The notes beneath the pieces were generated by a model that saw nothing but the letters and a program-made list of their open reading frames with translations, did no database searches and was not told the DNA's origin. A stretch of 64,000 bases of DNA from Epiperipatus broadwayi (taxonomy: Eukaryota > Onychophora > Udeonychophora > Euonychophora > Peripatidae), in NCBI GenBank assembly GCA_028023455.1, contig JAQFVV010012476.1:2895820-2959819 (forward strand), given 5' to 3'. Below are positions 44,672 through 56,028 of the stretch, piece after piece (positions within the stretch are counted from its first letter, which is position 1; the number at the start of each line of letters is the position of its first letter). A program made the translations under genes and the position numbers.

Positions 44672-45119
44672 CCAATAAACATCACATGATCACCATTTCT
44701 TATGCTTGCATGATTGTTAAAAATTCTCCATATAGTGCAAGCCAGAGTAATAAATGGATGCTAGTTGATTTGTGCATAAAATTCCCATCTCGTGCCTACT
44801 CATCCAATATCCACAGATTATAAGCTAATGAACTTGGATTGAAAATATTATAGTGTTTTCAGTTTAAGACTCATAGTTTTGTAGTTAAGTAGAGATAAAA
44901 GGTGGCTTCTGGAGGTTTGCATTAGATCCCAAGATCTATGTGCAGCACTCTTAGATTCAAGGCTCCTCACTGATGAAGGCCACCAGCCAGAAACTAATCT
45001 GGGGATATTGGATGAGTAGACACTAGATGAGGATTTTATGTGCACACCTTCTTCCTGGCATCCATTGATTACTCCAGCTTGCACTGAATGGCAATATGTA
45101 TAGAGTTTTGCCTGTTTTA
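44672..45119 (+). repeat. R1 repeat inserted in a LINE
   Basis: Runs from aaacatcacatgatcacc to gagttttgcctgttttag and separates two halves of the same LINE reading. The flanking text ccaata and gtaagg gives no clear target duplication. Confidence 0.75.
44955..45013 (+). ncRNA. Candidate hammerhead ribozyme in R1
   Basis: CTGATGA at 44970-44976, stem II GGC..GCC, GAAAC, and the cleavage triplet changed from GTC to ATC, ending at 44999 (still NUH, but the stem III C-G pair is lost). Stem I is ATTCAA/TTGGAT (one wobble) plus TCCTCA/TGGGGA. Confidence 0.5.
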
Positions 45120-45370
45120 GTAAGGTGGATCCTGTCTACGTTAGAGATATTCTAAGGAAGTGTGATATCAATTGTTTCCATTGGGAAAGTTTAGCAGAGA
45201 CCTGAGAGCTATTATTAGACATAGTCTTGAAATATTTAAAAAAGAAAGTTCTCTGCTGAAGAAATTAGAAGTATCACAAAATACCAAATAAACATAAGAA
45301 TGAACCAGCAGGTTCTATATGTGGATATATTTGTGGATCAAAGATTGGTTTGTATGGCAGAAGTTTTTTA
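45120..45370 (+). mobile_element. LINE fragment, 3' half (second LINE family)
   Basis: Continues the protein of 44390-44671: ILRKCDINCFHWESLAE, then a region ending CGYICGSKIGLYGRSF, which fits the end of such elements with a Cys-containing motif before the terminus. Confidence 0.65.
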
Positions 45371-45379
45371 AATAATTTT

Positions 45380-46160
45380 TGTTCTCTTTTTAGAAATTGG
45401 GATGGTCATATTTGTTTATGAATGGCTGCTATATATATGCATATGTATGTAGGCACTCATTATGTGATGTCATACTGGGGTAATTGAGTTTGAATGTTGT
45501 CACTACTGTAATATATGACACTCCCTTATTTGCCATGAGCCGAGGAAATTCTTTTGGGAAAATGAGCTTTTTCTTGTTATCATCTCCTAAAATTATTTTA
45601 TGATTATTATCCAACTATTATTATTATTGCTTGTCATAATAAACCAATATCTATCCTTTTCTTGTATCTGAATTTGAACTGGAAGATAAGACAAGTTCAT
45701 TTTATGGATAAATAAAAGAAGGAATGAGGAATAGTTCAAGGTTTATGAATTAAAGATTTAGAAAAGAATTAATAAGACAAGTAGGAAGATAAAATTTGCA
45801 ATGTTGAAGAGTTAAAAAGAGTAAATGAAGAAATATTGACTGAAATAATTATAAAGAGGAAAATGAATAAATTTGTGCATGCTCTTAAAGGCTTGCAAAT
45901 TATAAAGAATACTAGTAGAAGGATCTTTGAAGTAAAAGAAAGATACAGAATAAAAAAAGTTGATTGCTGGTCTAAACCAGCCGGACACATTATGGAATTC
46001 TCAATAAATTTATATGTAACAAAATTTTTTTTTCTTTAATGGAAAAATATAATCAAGATATAAATATAATAATCCAATAATAGTCATATTGGAAAATATT
46101 ATCCATAATAAATAATGCATCATTGGATTTAAGGCAACTCTTAAGCAGCCACCTTTAACA
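45380..46160. other. Non-coding or unrecognised stretch
   Basis: Contains a 67-codon ORF (45836-46039, with VHALKGLQIIKNTSRRIFEV) that I do not recognise. Purine-rich text between 45700 and 45950 has some coding-like texture but no family match. Confidence 0.3.
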
Positions 46161-46164
46161 TATT

Positions 46165-46240
46165 TAGTTAAACCATTAAACATCACATGATCACATGATG
46201 GCACTACTGTATGGAGAGAAGAGTTTTGCCTGTTTTAACC
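46165..46240 (+). repeat. R1 deletion derivative
   Basis: Only the two ends are joined: aaacatcacatgatcac directly followed by atggcactactgtatggaga and ttttgcctgttttaac. The whole middle, including the ribozyme, is missing. Confidence 0.75.
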
Positions 46241-46389
46241 TATTTAGTTAACTATAAAGCTGAGTTCAAAATAAAAGCACAATAATGGCTTCAATCCAAG
46301 CAAATTCACTTGTAGTCATACAGACCTGAACCCATTTCACTATCTATACCTTATGGTGTCTTTGCATTTTTAATAATCATAGTCATAAT

Positions 46390-47496
46390 GGTATTAAACC
46401 ACTAAAGCATCTTATAATCAGCATTTCTTAATTGTTAAAACAATAGCAAACTTTCCACGCAGTAGTGTCATGCGGTGCAAGCCATAAGAATCAATGGATA
46501 CTAGAACGTTTCTGCATAAAATCCCTATCTAATGCCTATTCATCCAATATCCTCAGACTAGTTTTTGTTTGTGGTTTTCTTCACAAAACATATAGCATCT
46601 ATTGATTACTATGTCTTGAATTGTGGCAGTACTATATGAAGAAATGACAAGCATGTAATGTTTTAATAGTTTAATATTAATCCCACCCATAGACTGATAG
46701 TGGCTATGATTATTAAAAGACAGACAGTATAATGTATAGATACTGAACTGGGTTCAGATCTGTATGATTATCATGTGAATTAGCTTGGATTGATAACCTT
46801 ATGGTATTTTTTATTTTGGTTTCACAGCTTTATAGTTATCTAAATCAGTAAAATGTCCTGCTGGAGGGCTGCATTTGACCCAAACATCCAGGCACAGTGC
46901 TCCCTGATCGAAGGCTCCTCACTGATAAAAGCTACAACTAAAAACTAGTCTAGAGATATTGGGTGGGTAGACAATAGATAAGGATTTTATGCACAAACCT
47001 TCAAGTATCCATTGATTACAATAGCTTTCATTGCATGGCAATATTATGTGGGGAGTTTGCTATTGTTTTAACAGCTTGTGTAAACGTAGGAAATAGTGAT
47101 CATGTGATGCTTTAGTGGTTTAATATCAATCCTACCCATAGTATAATAGTAACTATGGTTAAAAATTCAAAGGTATTATGATATATAGACACTGAGCTGG
47201 ATTCAGATCTGCATGACTATACAGGTGAATTAGCTTGAATTGATAACATTATTGTGCCTCCATTTTGGGCTCATGGCTTTATAGTTAACTAAATAGGTAA
47301 AAGATGACTGCTCGAGGTTGCATTAGATCCAGAGATCTAGGTTAAGTGCTCTCATACCCAAGGCTCCTCACTGATGAAAATTACAATCTAGAAACTAGTC
47401 TAGGGATATTGAATGAGTAGGCAATAGATAGGGATTTTATGCACAAACCTTACTATAGCTTTCACTGGGTGGTACCACGACATGGAGAGTTTATTA
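46390..47496. repeat. R1 copies, three in series
   Basis: A minus-then-plus palindromic form (about 46395-46680) like that at 12.7 kb, then a plus long form (about 46680-47070), then another plus long form from about 47100 that is cut at 47496 by a LINE insertion and resumes at 48363. Confidence 0.7.
47357..47414 (+). ncRNA. R1 hammerhead, damaged stem II
   Basis: CTGATGA at 47371-47377 and GAAACTAGTC ending at 47400 are intact, and stem I is largely kept. Stem II (aaatt acaa tct) pairs poorly. Confidence 0.4.
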
Positions 47497-48362
47497 ATTC
47501 AAGGAGAAATGGGATGGTCAAGTTTTTATATGAGAGATGCAAAAAGTAAGATGAAAATGTTTGGTAGATTGCAGTTTATGGATAATAAAAGAATAGTCAA
47601 AATAGTATTTAATTGGGTTATGAGTAAAGGACAGGCAACAAGATGGGTGAGAAAGGTAATGCAATATGCAAAGGGTTTGGATAAAGAATTTATATCAGTA
47701 TACTTGTATAAAAGGTGGGATGATTATGTTAGGAGGATTGTTGAGTGTTATAGTGGTAAGGAATGGAATAAAAGAATAGATACATTAATAAAGAATAGGG
47801 AGTTGGAAGATGGAGAACTAGTATGGAGAATTGGAAGATGGAGAACTAGTATGGAGAGTAAAAAAAGTTTAAATATATATAGAAGTAAACGGAATATTGG
47901 GTGTGAATTAATTTATGATAATAGTAAGGAAAGTAGCTTATTGTTTAAGGCACAAATGGGATCTTTAGCAACAAGAGAATATACATATAAATGGAAAAAT
48001 ATGGGTGATTTAGTCTGCAAATTATGTAAGGAAGATATAGAAAATATTAGGCATCTGTTGAATGAATGTAAATGCTTGAAAGCAGAAAGAGTATAAATAA
48101 TGAAGTTATGGGAGAATAAATATGAACAAAGTGATTATACAGAAAGTGGATTATTGGTTTTTATACTGGGTTTGGAAAAAGATAAAGGGAATTTAAATAT
48201 AAAGGCCATAGAGTTGACAAAGATTATGTTGTGGAAATGGGACGGAGCAGATTATGGGAAAGCTTAGGGTGGGAAATGGAAGGAGAAGGTAAAGTGGCTA
48301 ACAGGTTTCTTTGGGCATAGTTACTGAGAGATTCCTGGCTCCGTTTAAGGAGAAGTCACATC
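47482..48362 (+). mobile_element. 5'-truncated LINE, third family, copy 1
   Basis: The ORF 47482-48096 encodes the C-terminal region of a non-LTR retrotransposon: EMGWSSFYMRDAKSKM near the start and LVCKLCKEDIENIRHLLNEC near the end, a C-x2-C-x8-H-x4-C knuckle usual in such proteins. The first ~5 codons come from the host R1 repeat. The element starts at about 47497 within aattcaagg, where copy 2 (57430) continues upstream, and ends in cacatcacat. A 28-bp tandem duplication near 47803-47858 adds nine residues relative to copy 2. Clade not assigned. Confidence 0.75.
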
Positions 48363-48425
48363 ACATTACTATTTTAACAGTATGTGTAAACATAGGAAAT
48401 TGTTATCATGTGATATTTTGGGGAA
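48363..48425 (+). repeat. Right end of the R1 copy split by the LINE
   Basis: tattttaacagtatgtgtaa, cataggaaatt and atcatgtgatatttt complete the R1 copy that stops at 47496. Confidence 0.65.
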
Positions 48426-48514
48426 AATATTATGTTCTCTCTACATAACACAAAAAGCATCTTGACAGTGTTATCCAAATCATGAAAATGCAATATTTTC
48501 TTATATCTAAATTT

Positions 48515-48570
48515 TCTAAAAATATCTGGCAATTTCTTCTGTTCAACAGACTTCATCAGAGATTTTTCCA
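48515..48570 (-). ncRNA. Hammerhead-like motif
   Basis: On the minus strand: AAAAATCT, CTGATGA, a stem II of TCTG..CAGA, GAAA, then TTGCC and AGATATTTTT. Stem I (ATCT/AGAT plus AAAAA/TTTTT with one bulge) and stem II pair well, but the cleavage triplet reads GCC rather than NUH. Probably a decayed ribozyme. Confidence 0.4.
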
Positions 48571-48629
48571 TTGCTTAATACCATTTAATTATTTATCTAA
48601 AGTGTAACCTGTGTGGGTTATTATAGTAA

Positions 48630-48735
48630 TAAAGTAGTAAAGATTCCTGGATTAAAGCTCAAATCTGTCATTTGTGATGCTCAGAGATCACATAATTTCT
48701 TGAATGAACTGGCTATTTGATTACTTTTATTATCA
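48630..48735 (+). repeat. Single R4-like unit
   Basis: gtaataaagtagtaaag, cctggattaaagctcaaat, gtgatgctcagagatcaca and ctggctatttgattac follow the R4 order. Confidence 0.5.
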
Positions 48736-49134
48736 AACATATATATTAAAAAGATTAATAGTTTTATTGTTTGGGAGTTTATAAGAAGTTCAGGCACCAG
48801 AATCAATCTTAGAAGCTTTAGATTGAATGTCAGATGCTCTACCACTGGAGTAAACCATGTAGGGCAGTATCAAATTTGAAACAACATTATGTGGTCTGCA
48901 TTACTTTCAAAATGTGGAATGGCAAACATCATTTTATGTGAATCAGTGAAATTTAATATCTTGTCATCAAAGAACAAATCAAGTGCCAAATGTTTGGGAT
49001 GCCATTTTTATACCACAACCACATACAACCTTGCAGTTTTGGTCACATGATTCACAGATAGCAACAAAGTTAAAATAGAAAAGTAAATATGCTTTGGTGA
49101 AAATAGAGATATGAAACATGTTAAAAATTTTTTT

Positions 49135-49200
49135 ACAGTATATTTCATATCCTCATAGATCATCATCAGTGTTTTCTCTGGTACCACAAAGTCTTGCAAA
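49135..49200 (-). ncRNA. Weak hammerhead-like motif
   Basis: The minus strand holds CTGATGA, a possible short stem II (ATC..GAT) and GAAAT, with ACA/TGT as stem I. Too degraded to call active. Confidence 0.25.
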
Positions 49201-50014
49201 ATGTTCTTGCAATCCATGTCTTCACTCCCGTATATATCATTTGAATGTTTTAGCAATAGTTTTATCCAATTTAGAACCAAATTTAAAAATAATGCATTGT
49301 TCCATCATGGATTAGCGTATGAACCCATTGTCACATTTTATATCATAAATCATGATCCAGTCATGCTATCATCTCAACATTTTTGCAATGAATAATTGAA
49401 CTGTCTTACGCAATACGACTTACATCAGAGATGGCGCTGCAAGCATCTATGGGAGAGAACCAATCACAATCACCTTTAGAACACACTACATATTTTTTTT
49501 ATAAATGTTTATACTATTATTAAATTTGTATATAGTCTAGAGAATACTATCTGTATTGAAATTGAAGTTATAATGTTGTACATCAAAAATTTCATCCATA
49601 TCTTAATATTTTAATCTTATCTTAAATTAAATCTGTACTTTGCCGTAGTCCTGAATTAATCGTAGACATATTAATAAATTGTCAAAAAAAATAAATTTAT
49701 ATTATAAACGTCTGACTATTTATAATTAAAACAGAACTAGTATCTAATATTTACAATTTGTTAAACACCCACAAATGTTGTATTTCGCAAATTTTACCCT
49801 ATGGTTACGATAAATTATAATTTTTTTATTTTTAAACTGTCTTATTCAAAGATTAATTACATTCAGGCGTTTATTTTGATCGGTATCAATAATAAATAGT
49901 GTTACCTTTATTCAATTTGATTTATTTATATATTTTTTGAATGCTCGTTGAAAAGTTTGTTTTGGAATTGTTAATTTGATAAAACAATATATATATAGTA
50001 TTATGTGTTGGACA

Positions 50015-50645
50015 TTCTCAAAAGAAGAAAATCAATACGGATAATGATGAGCTAGAAGAAATTACCAATTATAAATATCTTGACCAAGTTATTAATATAC
50101 AGAAGAGATTATAATGAATAAAATTAATCGCAGAATTAAACTTGGGTGGAGTGTTTTCAGCAGAAAGAACTAAATATTAAAAAGAAATATGTCTATATGT
50201 TTGAAAAGATTTTTAATAAATGTATTTACCAATTCTTACTTATGGCTATGAAATTTGGACTCTTAGTAGAAAAGCAGTACAGAGACTTCAGAGTACTCAA
50301 TGAAGTATGTAGAGATATATATTAGTACAAAGAAGAATCAAAAATGAAATACATAGCTAAGAGATCAAACAGCCATCACTGAAAGCAATAAAAGACTGAA
50401 GTAGAGTTGGGCTGGATATATTTCCAGAAGAGATAATAATAGATGGATGATTGAAATTTTAAACTGATACCTAACAGATTATAAAAGACCTAGAAAGAGA
50501 TCACATGTGAGATGGATGATGTAATTAGGAAGTTTGCTAGTATGGTGTGGAAAAAAATTAAATGTCAGAGAAACTGAATTGAATTTGGAGATATGTTCAA
50601 ATTGCAGTGGATTGAGAATGGTTGAAACTGAAGATGATAATAATA
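50015..50645 (+). mobile_element. 5'-truncated RTE LINE with target duplication
   Basis: Matches copy B from about 35508 to the 3' tail (tctcaaaag at the start, agatgataataata at the end) with many indels and stops. TGTTGGACA occurs at 50006-50014 and 50646-50654, a perfect 9-bp duplication that fixes both ends. Confidence 0.88.
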
Positions 50646-51419
50646 TGTTGGACAATTTTCCATAATTTAATTGAATTTTTAAGTGGATTTTAAAAATTCA
50701 AACTTTATTTATGCCTTTCCAAATACATTTCACTTTTACTAATGAAACTCAAATTATTACAGAACACAACATTCACTGTGGCATTATGTTTTTCTCTTTG
50801 TCAATGTTGTTGGCCCGAGCAAGTGATAGGGGTGCATGTGGATTGAAATAATAGTATTTAAATTCATAATTAGTGAATTTAAAATGATGCTCTAACTATC
50901 AATCTAAATATCATCAGTTCAAACCTTACAGTAGAATATCATTTGGCAAATCAGAAACACCTAAAAGAGAGAAAACTACTACTTTAAATCTTGTGATATA
51001 AACCAACTTGTGTGTCACTACAAAGAGCTAAATGTATTTAGAAAAATATAGGGGAAAGTTTGAATTTTTCTAAAAACTTCTAAATATTGATTAGATGATA
51101 GAAAATAGTTCAACACATAATTACAAATAAAAGTGCCATCATCAAGAACCTATATTTAGATTCATATTATATGAAGTTAACTTTAAGCATTTCTAAATAA
51201 TAAGGTGTATATGAAGGCAAATTGTAATACATACTATGTGGCTTGGTAAAAGAAGTGTATGTTTCAAATATATCTATAGTGTGAGAGGTTGATCTGACTT
51301 CTGGACTGATGGATGATTGTGATAGGATTGAGCTACCATTGCAGGATCTTCACACCAATAAAAACAACTTGCATATATTGCTAATACGCTAAAATTAATT
51401 GCGTTATGGTGAAACTTTT

Positions 51420-51545
51420 AAGTTTATTAGTTAGTAGGCTTTTTTTATCTTTTCTATTTTATGGACTTAGCACTTTCAGAGCCCTTGCAGCTCCATATTC
51501 ATAGTCCTTTTATGCTGTTAACTATATGAAAATGCATGCAAATTA
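51420..51545 (-). other. 3' flank of Penelope-like fragment
   Basis: Contains tagcactttcagagcc and ctccatattcatagtcc, close to the terminal repeats of the element at 22065-22686. A 21-bp direct repeat ending at the coding part (catccattttttcgaaat, about 51554 and 51573) lies at its right edge. Confidence 0.5.
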
Positions 51546-51546
51546 C

Positions 51547-52345
51547 TTATATCATCCATTTTTTCGAAATCATCCATTTTTTCGAAATCGCAAAGCACGT
51601 GTCCTTTCTGTTTATTGCTCTGGCATCGCTGGTGATGAAACATGCTTCTTTGACCTTCCTCTTGACATTGTTTCTTTCTGTGCATATGATGTCAGCTTTA
51701 GATGGCTCAAATTTGTGGTTGTGTTCCTGCTGATGGTCAGCAAACACTGAGCTGCCTTCTTTTTTGGTTGTAGCTTTTGTGTACACATATTTATGCTGAG
51801 CCAGTCTATTGCTTACTGTGGCCCGAGTTCCCCACAATAAACTGAATTACAACCTGTCTGTGAGCATACAATTCTATAAACTACATGGAGGGTTTCTTCT
51901 GTTTCTTTTGTCTTTAGTATTGTTCATGAGCCTATTGGTGTTTGGAGGGGTTCTGAATCTGAGTTTGAATTCCTTCTGTGATATTTTACTGAAGTTTTTT
52001 GCTACTGCAGGCATGTAGGGTATAGTCAGATGTTGTCTGTCTTCTTTTGTGTTCTGTTGCAGTCTTTTATAAAAGCTTTCAATCCTGTTGGTTATTGTTC
52101 TATGATCAAAACCCACGCTTATTAAGTCCCTGATGTAGCTGGTGATGTTGTTTTTCTTGTCTGACTCTAATTTACACAGGTGGTGATTGCAAAATAAGAA
52201 GGCAGACAGCCCTGCAAGTTTGTGTGATTTAGGGGATTTTGAGAGAGGATGAAGATAACCTCTAACCATAAAGGTTTAATTATCATAGAATAATCAAATG
52301 CCCCATTCTCTGTATTGATTTTCAAATCGAGATACCTGGCCATAT
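51547..52345 (-). pseudogene. Penelope-like element fragment, RT end to GIY-YIG
   Basis: Minus-strand pieces in order are: LDLKINTENGAFDYS (end of the reverse transcriptase, about 52300); GYLHPLSKSPKSHKLAG and FYKRLQQNTKEDRQHLTIPY in the linker (51874-52269); then the GIY-YIG nuclease C-terminal half (51547-51837: GTRATVSNRLAQHKYV, FADHQQEHNHKF, ERNNVKRKVKEACFI). In intact elements these parts give a single protein that nicks DNA and reverse-transcribes its RNA. Frameshifts separate the pieces. The fragment starts at a (TA)n tract, so the 5' two-thirds are missing. Confidence 0.75.
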
Positions 52346-52517
52346 ATATATATATATTAAAGAGAAACAATATAACGCTAGCTGAAATCTCTATAAAATA
52401 TTTTCAATGACTCACAGTTATATCATTTCAGCCACATTCCCCCATTAAATAAAGAAAAGTTTAAATTTTGCAGCCCATCCAAAAGGAAATATACTCTTGA
52501 ATGTATACTGCAATGGT

Positions 52518-52518
<1 letters not shown>

Positions 52519-52594
<76 letters not shown>
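52519..52594. repeat. Long (AT)n microsatellite
   Basis: About 37 perfect AT dinucleotides. The reading frame across it (52501-52749) is an artefact. Confidence 0.97.
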
Positions 52595-52597
<3 letters not shown>

Positions 52598-52979
52598 AAA
52601 TTCAAGATAATGTAAACAAGAAAAGTGTAAATAAGTCAACAAAGACCTTAACTTTCAAATACCAAAACATGTTTAACTTTAAGTATACTTATAAAAACTA
52701 CACAATAGTTATGTCTTGTTTCTCTTTATTACATGTGTTTGGGAAATAAAATTGATTTTTATATAGTCTTTATAAGTATATTTAAAATTAAACATGTTTG
52801 TTTATTTGCAAGTTAAGATCTTTTCTGACTTATTCTCACACTTCTTTAAATTAGTTTACATTTTAATATATATAAAACCTTTGCAGTATACATTCAAAAG
52901 AGAATTCCTTATGAATCTGCAAAATTTAAAGAGTGTGTGTAGTGAAATAATATAGCTGTGGAGTGTTTAAAATATAATG

Positions 52980-53190
52980 TACATATAATCAAATCTGGAG
53001 TACTACAGTAATTCTATCTATAAATACTGAAAAGATGCTGAAGACATGCATATGGACAATTGATGAACGATGTTTCAGCATGAAATGTGCATCTTGAGGG
53101 TCATTCATCTTTTTTACATGTCTTTGATCATTAATTTCAGGAATGTGTAGTGGAATAGAAGTTTGATTTAAATATTTTAAAAATATACAT
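52980..53190 (+). repeat. R3 repeat unit
   Basis: ctataaatactgaaaagatg, gacatgcatatggacaatt, tcagcatgaaatgtgcatct and gtagtggaatagaagttt match the R3 order. Confidence 0.55.
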
Positions 53191-53329
53191 AATATGTCTT
53201 ACTCTTTCAAAGCAACCTTTATTGTTAAAGATTACATAGAAGTCTTCCGGGTCTAATTACCCAATGTGATTACAAAGCATTTAATGTACAAAAAAACAAA
53301 CAATTATTAATCTTGTTTACAAAAGGACA

Positions 53330-54330
53330 CACTCTAGACAGCAACTACATCCACAAAAGGATTACTATAATATTGCCCAATGTGTATCTATACATGGGTC
53401 TACATGGCCCAACTTCTGAGAAGTTATCCATAGCCTGATGATCCTACTCCTAGAGTCCCAAAGTGAAGACTCAAGCTTCAGATGAATATGTGGACAAGTC
53501 CAGTATTGCACCAAATACCACAACAAGCAACGAGGTCCAAGGCCCAAGTCCACAAGACAACAAACTCTCAACCACAGCCGAGCCATGCGAAGACTATTCT
53601 GGATACCTCTGGCTCCCAATTTAACAATCCAAATGCGCAGGGATCAAATTTGGTCTACCTTTGCAAAATTGGAAAGCCATCATGGGAAACAGTGAATAAT
53701 GAGCACAGATCTGCACTTCCAAAACCAACCCATCAAGGAGACACAGTAACCCATCAGAAAGAAAAATGGTGCAGAAAGTTTGACCAGGTACCCTCCCAGC
53801 AAGCTTTCAGGTAGTGGCAACAATTGTCAGCAGCCCATACCATAGACCAGACCCTTAGAGACTGCCCCCAGCCACCCCTGTGGAAGAAATGAGGAGTGCA
53901 GACCTGTGCCTGCATAATATTACATCAAAACTCCATCAATGTTATGAAAATTGGTGGTGTCCCAAAGCAGACTAACAGCCTTACAAATGCTCTAAGGTTA
54001 ACTCTTGAAACCTAATAATAGTGAGTGGAAATCAACACTGACCTAACAAATAGTCCATCAGGGGGTGTAGTATCACCCTCAGGGCAAAGTACAAGTGAAG
54101 ATAGTGATTTTCATCCACCAAGTGGGTATTGTCGGGCTAGACAATGATTGCCGACTTCCCCCACAAGAGAAAAAAGGGGGGAGAACAAACTCCCACCCAT
54201 CAATACAACATTTGATTCATTGTAGTCTTGAAATCAAGCCCGATTTACATGCACACCATGAGAACAAATAATTTGTCCATATCATCTTACACACTGAGGT
54301 CAATGGAGCTGAAAATCTGCTTTTAATCAT
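53330..54330. other. Compositionally distinct segment, unrecognised
   Basis: Base composition changes sharply: many C-rich words (cccaagtccaca, actgcccccagccacccctg) and few poly-A/T runs. A 110-codon ORF at 53482-53814 is rich in Gln, Ser, Pro and Thr (SQPQPSHAKTILDTSGSQF) without a known motif. It could be an LTR or gag remnant of a retroelement, a transferred segment or a decayed host exon region. No terminal repeats found. Confidence 0.35.
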
Positions 54331-54339
54331 TATCAACTG

Positions 54340-55920
54340 CCTGTGTCTGCAAATGTTCTCAATACCCGTTCAACTCACCAACTATAAAGTTTTTCAGAGT
54401 TCACAGTGATTCTTATATGTTGATACTAATTGGATTCTGCTTCCTTTGATTGAATTTTAGGTCTTGCTTAATAATCAAGGATTCAGTTGTATAATCTGAA
54501 AGGTTGTTGTTAAATTTTGGAATGTTCCAATAATTATTGCTTGAAAGAAGATGAATAATTTGCAGCTTCAATGTCTCTGTTTAGGTCTAAAACATCATCT
54601 GTACTAATTTTGTTTTTAAATCATTACTTTTTTGCTCATGAATCACTTTGTTGTAATTCTGTGTTGATTTAAAAAAAAATTATTTTATTTTTTGACGTCC
54701 CAAATCCACCGGAAGTGGGCTAATAACTTCTATTCTGATGATCAGAGAAACCTGATGTTTGTGCAGGGAAATAGTCATAATCTATAATATTCAATTCTAA
54801 AATTGAGATTGATTTAAAATATTTTTTCGATCTGCACTGTTTAGTTGCATTCGGAAGTTTCCAGTTCGACACCACAATATCGAATCTTTTCCTATGAACA
54901 ATTTAACACTTGGATTTTTTCCTAGTTTTATGATTAATTTTCTATCTATAATAATCCCTAGGCCATTTTCTGTCTTCTCTGACTGCTTTGCAGTCATAAA
55001 AACTTGTTTTACATTTTAATATCTGATGCAACGATGAAATTCTTAAAACCATCTTTGTTAACATTTTATTTTCCACGTTTTCTATGAGCTTTGATATCCA
55101 AATGATTTCTCTGTTTATTCTAACAAAAAATGGATTTCTAGTGTCTATTATTTTTAGATTGGGTTTGATTTAAAATTATTTCCCACGGTTTTATGTTCTA
55201 ATGATTTCTAGAATTATTTAACCTAGCTTTTGCCTATTTCTAATGGCAGCCATTTGCATAACTGGACCAATAGAAACTCTCAATTATTCTTGGGTGAAAA
55301 CTGTCTAAAATTTTTTATAAAGATGAAAAAACAATAAAACAGGTATTCACTTATATCTTGGTAAACTTTTCTTCTATGAATCCAAAATTGGACTATGACT
55401 TTGGTGAACAAAACAAGGAGTATATGTCTTATTCACATGAAAAATGTCAAAATGCATCCATTGAGAGAAATTAGTATAACTTTTGTATGTGGTTTAGATA
55501 TGATAGAACTAAGGTAAAAAACACACTGATAAAAACAAAAAAACTTATATGTATAATAAAATCTGAAGCACAGAATTCCAACTTAAAAACTACCAGCATA
55601 AACAATCTTAATTGTAATTATAGGTTTAATATAAATACTGTATCTGAATCTATATATAAAAGACATGTAAATTACATGATTTCTAAAGACTTGTCATCTT
55701 AATATATTTTCATGCTGAGTATTTATGTATATTATTTAATATACTATATTTATTTTTTTACGATAATATGGTTTTTGGACTAAGTGGTACTGGATATTAT
55801 ATGGTCCATTGTTTTAGAATTATCATATATTAATATATGCAATCGAAAAAAACAACAAAAATTATAAATATGTTAATATCTGCAAACATTGTGAATGTCA
55901 ATAATAAAAGAATCAGAAGA
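54340..55920. other. Non-coding stretch
   Basis: No repeat family or domain recognised. The ORFs at 54797-54997 (-) and 55487-55702 (+) have no recognisable motif. The C/G-containing words near 54700 (cgtcccaaatccaccggaag) stand out in AT-rich surroundings. Confidence 0.35.
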
Positions 55921-56005
55921 AATATCAATTCACATCACCATGCATGAATGATCCATTATTTGGTTGGAAAAAGTGACAAATCATTCTGCTACCTATATAT
56001 ATATT

Positions 56006-56028
56006 GTATATATATATATATATATATA
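56006..56028. repeat. (AT)n microsatellite
   Basis: About eleven AT repeats directly beside the foldback element at 56029. Confidence 0.9.

Noticed and set aside
49425-49480. Promoter with a gatggcgc motif and ccaatcac box
   Set aside because: Single short motifs only; the region also shows text similar to dispersed repeats and no transcript unit is visible.
52501-52749. 82-codon ORF
   Set aside because: Mostly an (AT)n tract read as alternating Tyr/Ile.
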